DNA of 5,425 bases, taken from NCBI GenBank assembly GCA_903868375.1, contig CAIPVD010000210.1, positions 1-5,425 on the forward strand, given 5' to 3'. The notes beneath the pieces are model-generated. The model saw nothing but the letters and a program-made list of their open reading frames with translations, was not told the origin of the DNA and did not search any database. This DNA comes from an uncultured delta proteobacterium. Its GTDB lineage: Bacteria; UBA10199; GCA-002796325; 1-14-0-20-49-13. How positions within the stretch are numbered: position 1 is the first letter of the stretch; each line of letters begins with the position of its first letter. This document shows, one piece after another, positions 5,377 to 5,425 of the stretch. Position numbers and translations under genes: made by a program.

Positions 5377-5425
5377 TTTCCGGATTTCCAGAAAAAATAG
5401 ACGAAAACTGTTCATATCCGGGCAC
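5373..5425 (+). CDS. Possible 5' end of a B12-binding/radical SAM-type gene (partial)
   Basis: Frame -1 relative to the PqqD-like gene is open from 5343 to the right edge. Around and after 5364 it reads HILLISGFPEKIDENCSYPG. An ILLISG... start followed by YP is typical of the first beta strand and loop of B12-binding Rossmann domains, often found at the front of radical SAM enzymes. There is no in-frame ATG, GTG or TTG before this stretch. CTG at 5373, overlapping the PqqD-like stop as CTGA, is given as a nominal start only. The alternatives are a continuous fused protein reached by a frameshift at the run of seven A (5349-5355), or a GTG start at 5357 in the third frame, which is also open but reads less like protein. 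Only about 17 codons are visible, so the assignment is tentative. Confidence 0.3.
   Translation, partial: MISGFPEKIDENCSYPG

Noticed and set aside
5380..5421. CCGGAT and ATCCGG arms at the right edge as a possible hairpin
   Set aside because: The arms are six bases with a 30-base loop, and the stretch is probably coding. Chance pairing is likely.
5357..5425. GTG-started frame (MASYITDFRISRKNRRKLFISGH) at the right edge
   Set aside because: It has no ribosome site and an unnatural run of basic residues. The overlapping frame reading ILLISGFPEKIDEN looks more like a real protein, though too little sequence remains to exclude this one.

Overview
The window looks like chromosomal DNA from a Gram-negative bacterium. 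Evidence for this is a lipoprotein with a bacterial lipobox, a consensus -10 box, Shine-Dalgarno sites and a bidirectional intrinsic terminator. The mix of a large Ig-repeat lipoprotein, a COG2403-type GTPase and a PqqD-like protein resembles deltaproteobacterial-type lineages and related uncultured phyla. That placement is an impression from gene content and was not tested. No tRNA, rRNA, transposon, CRISPR array or prophage signature was seen.

Layout from left to right. (1) The last 54 codons of endonuclease IV (nfo, + strand), followed after one base by a gene for a six-helix inner-membrane protein of unknown function. The two probably share a transcript. (2) A terminator hairpin built into the last codons of the membrane-protein gene; it also faces the convergent gene on the - strand. 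(3) A long - strand gene for an 887-residue outer-surface lipoprotein. It has a lipidation signal, five tandem Ig-like repeats of about 107 residues (four with an invariant four-cysteine pattern), a sixth Ig-like domain and a C-terminal beta-sandwich. It starts at TTG and has its own promoter with a perfect TATAAT box. (4) Upstream of it on the same strand, a 436-residue P-loop protein of the cyclic 2,3-diphosphoglycerate synthetase-like family (COG2403). (5) A 263-bp AT-rich divergent intergenic region with a perfect 9+3+9 inverted repeat and a separate 15-pair imperfect hairpin. (6) A small + strand gene for a PqqD-like winged-helix protein. (7) At the right edge, an open frame overlapping the PqqD-like stop. 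It reads like the first beta strand of a B12-binding (possibly radical SAM) protein.

The genes do not form one obvious pathway. nfo is DNA repair, the membrane protein and lipoprotein belong to the envelope, and the COG2403 protein is probably metabolic. The PqqD-like gene and the frame after it are the best hint of a system: PqqD-like domains present peptide substrates to radical SAM enzymes. The relevant partner, if there is one, lies beyond the right edge. The most useful follow-ups are to extend the sequence to the right and to resolve both ends of the PqqD-like reading frame.
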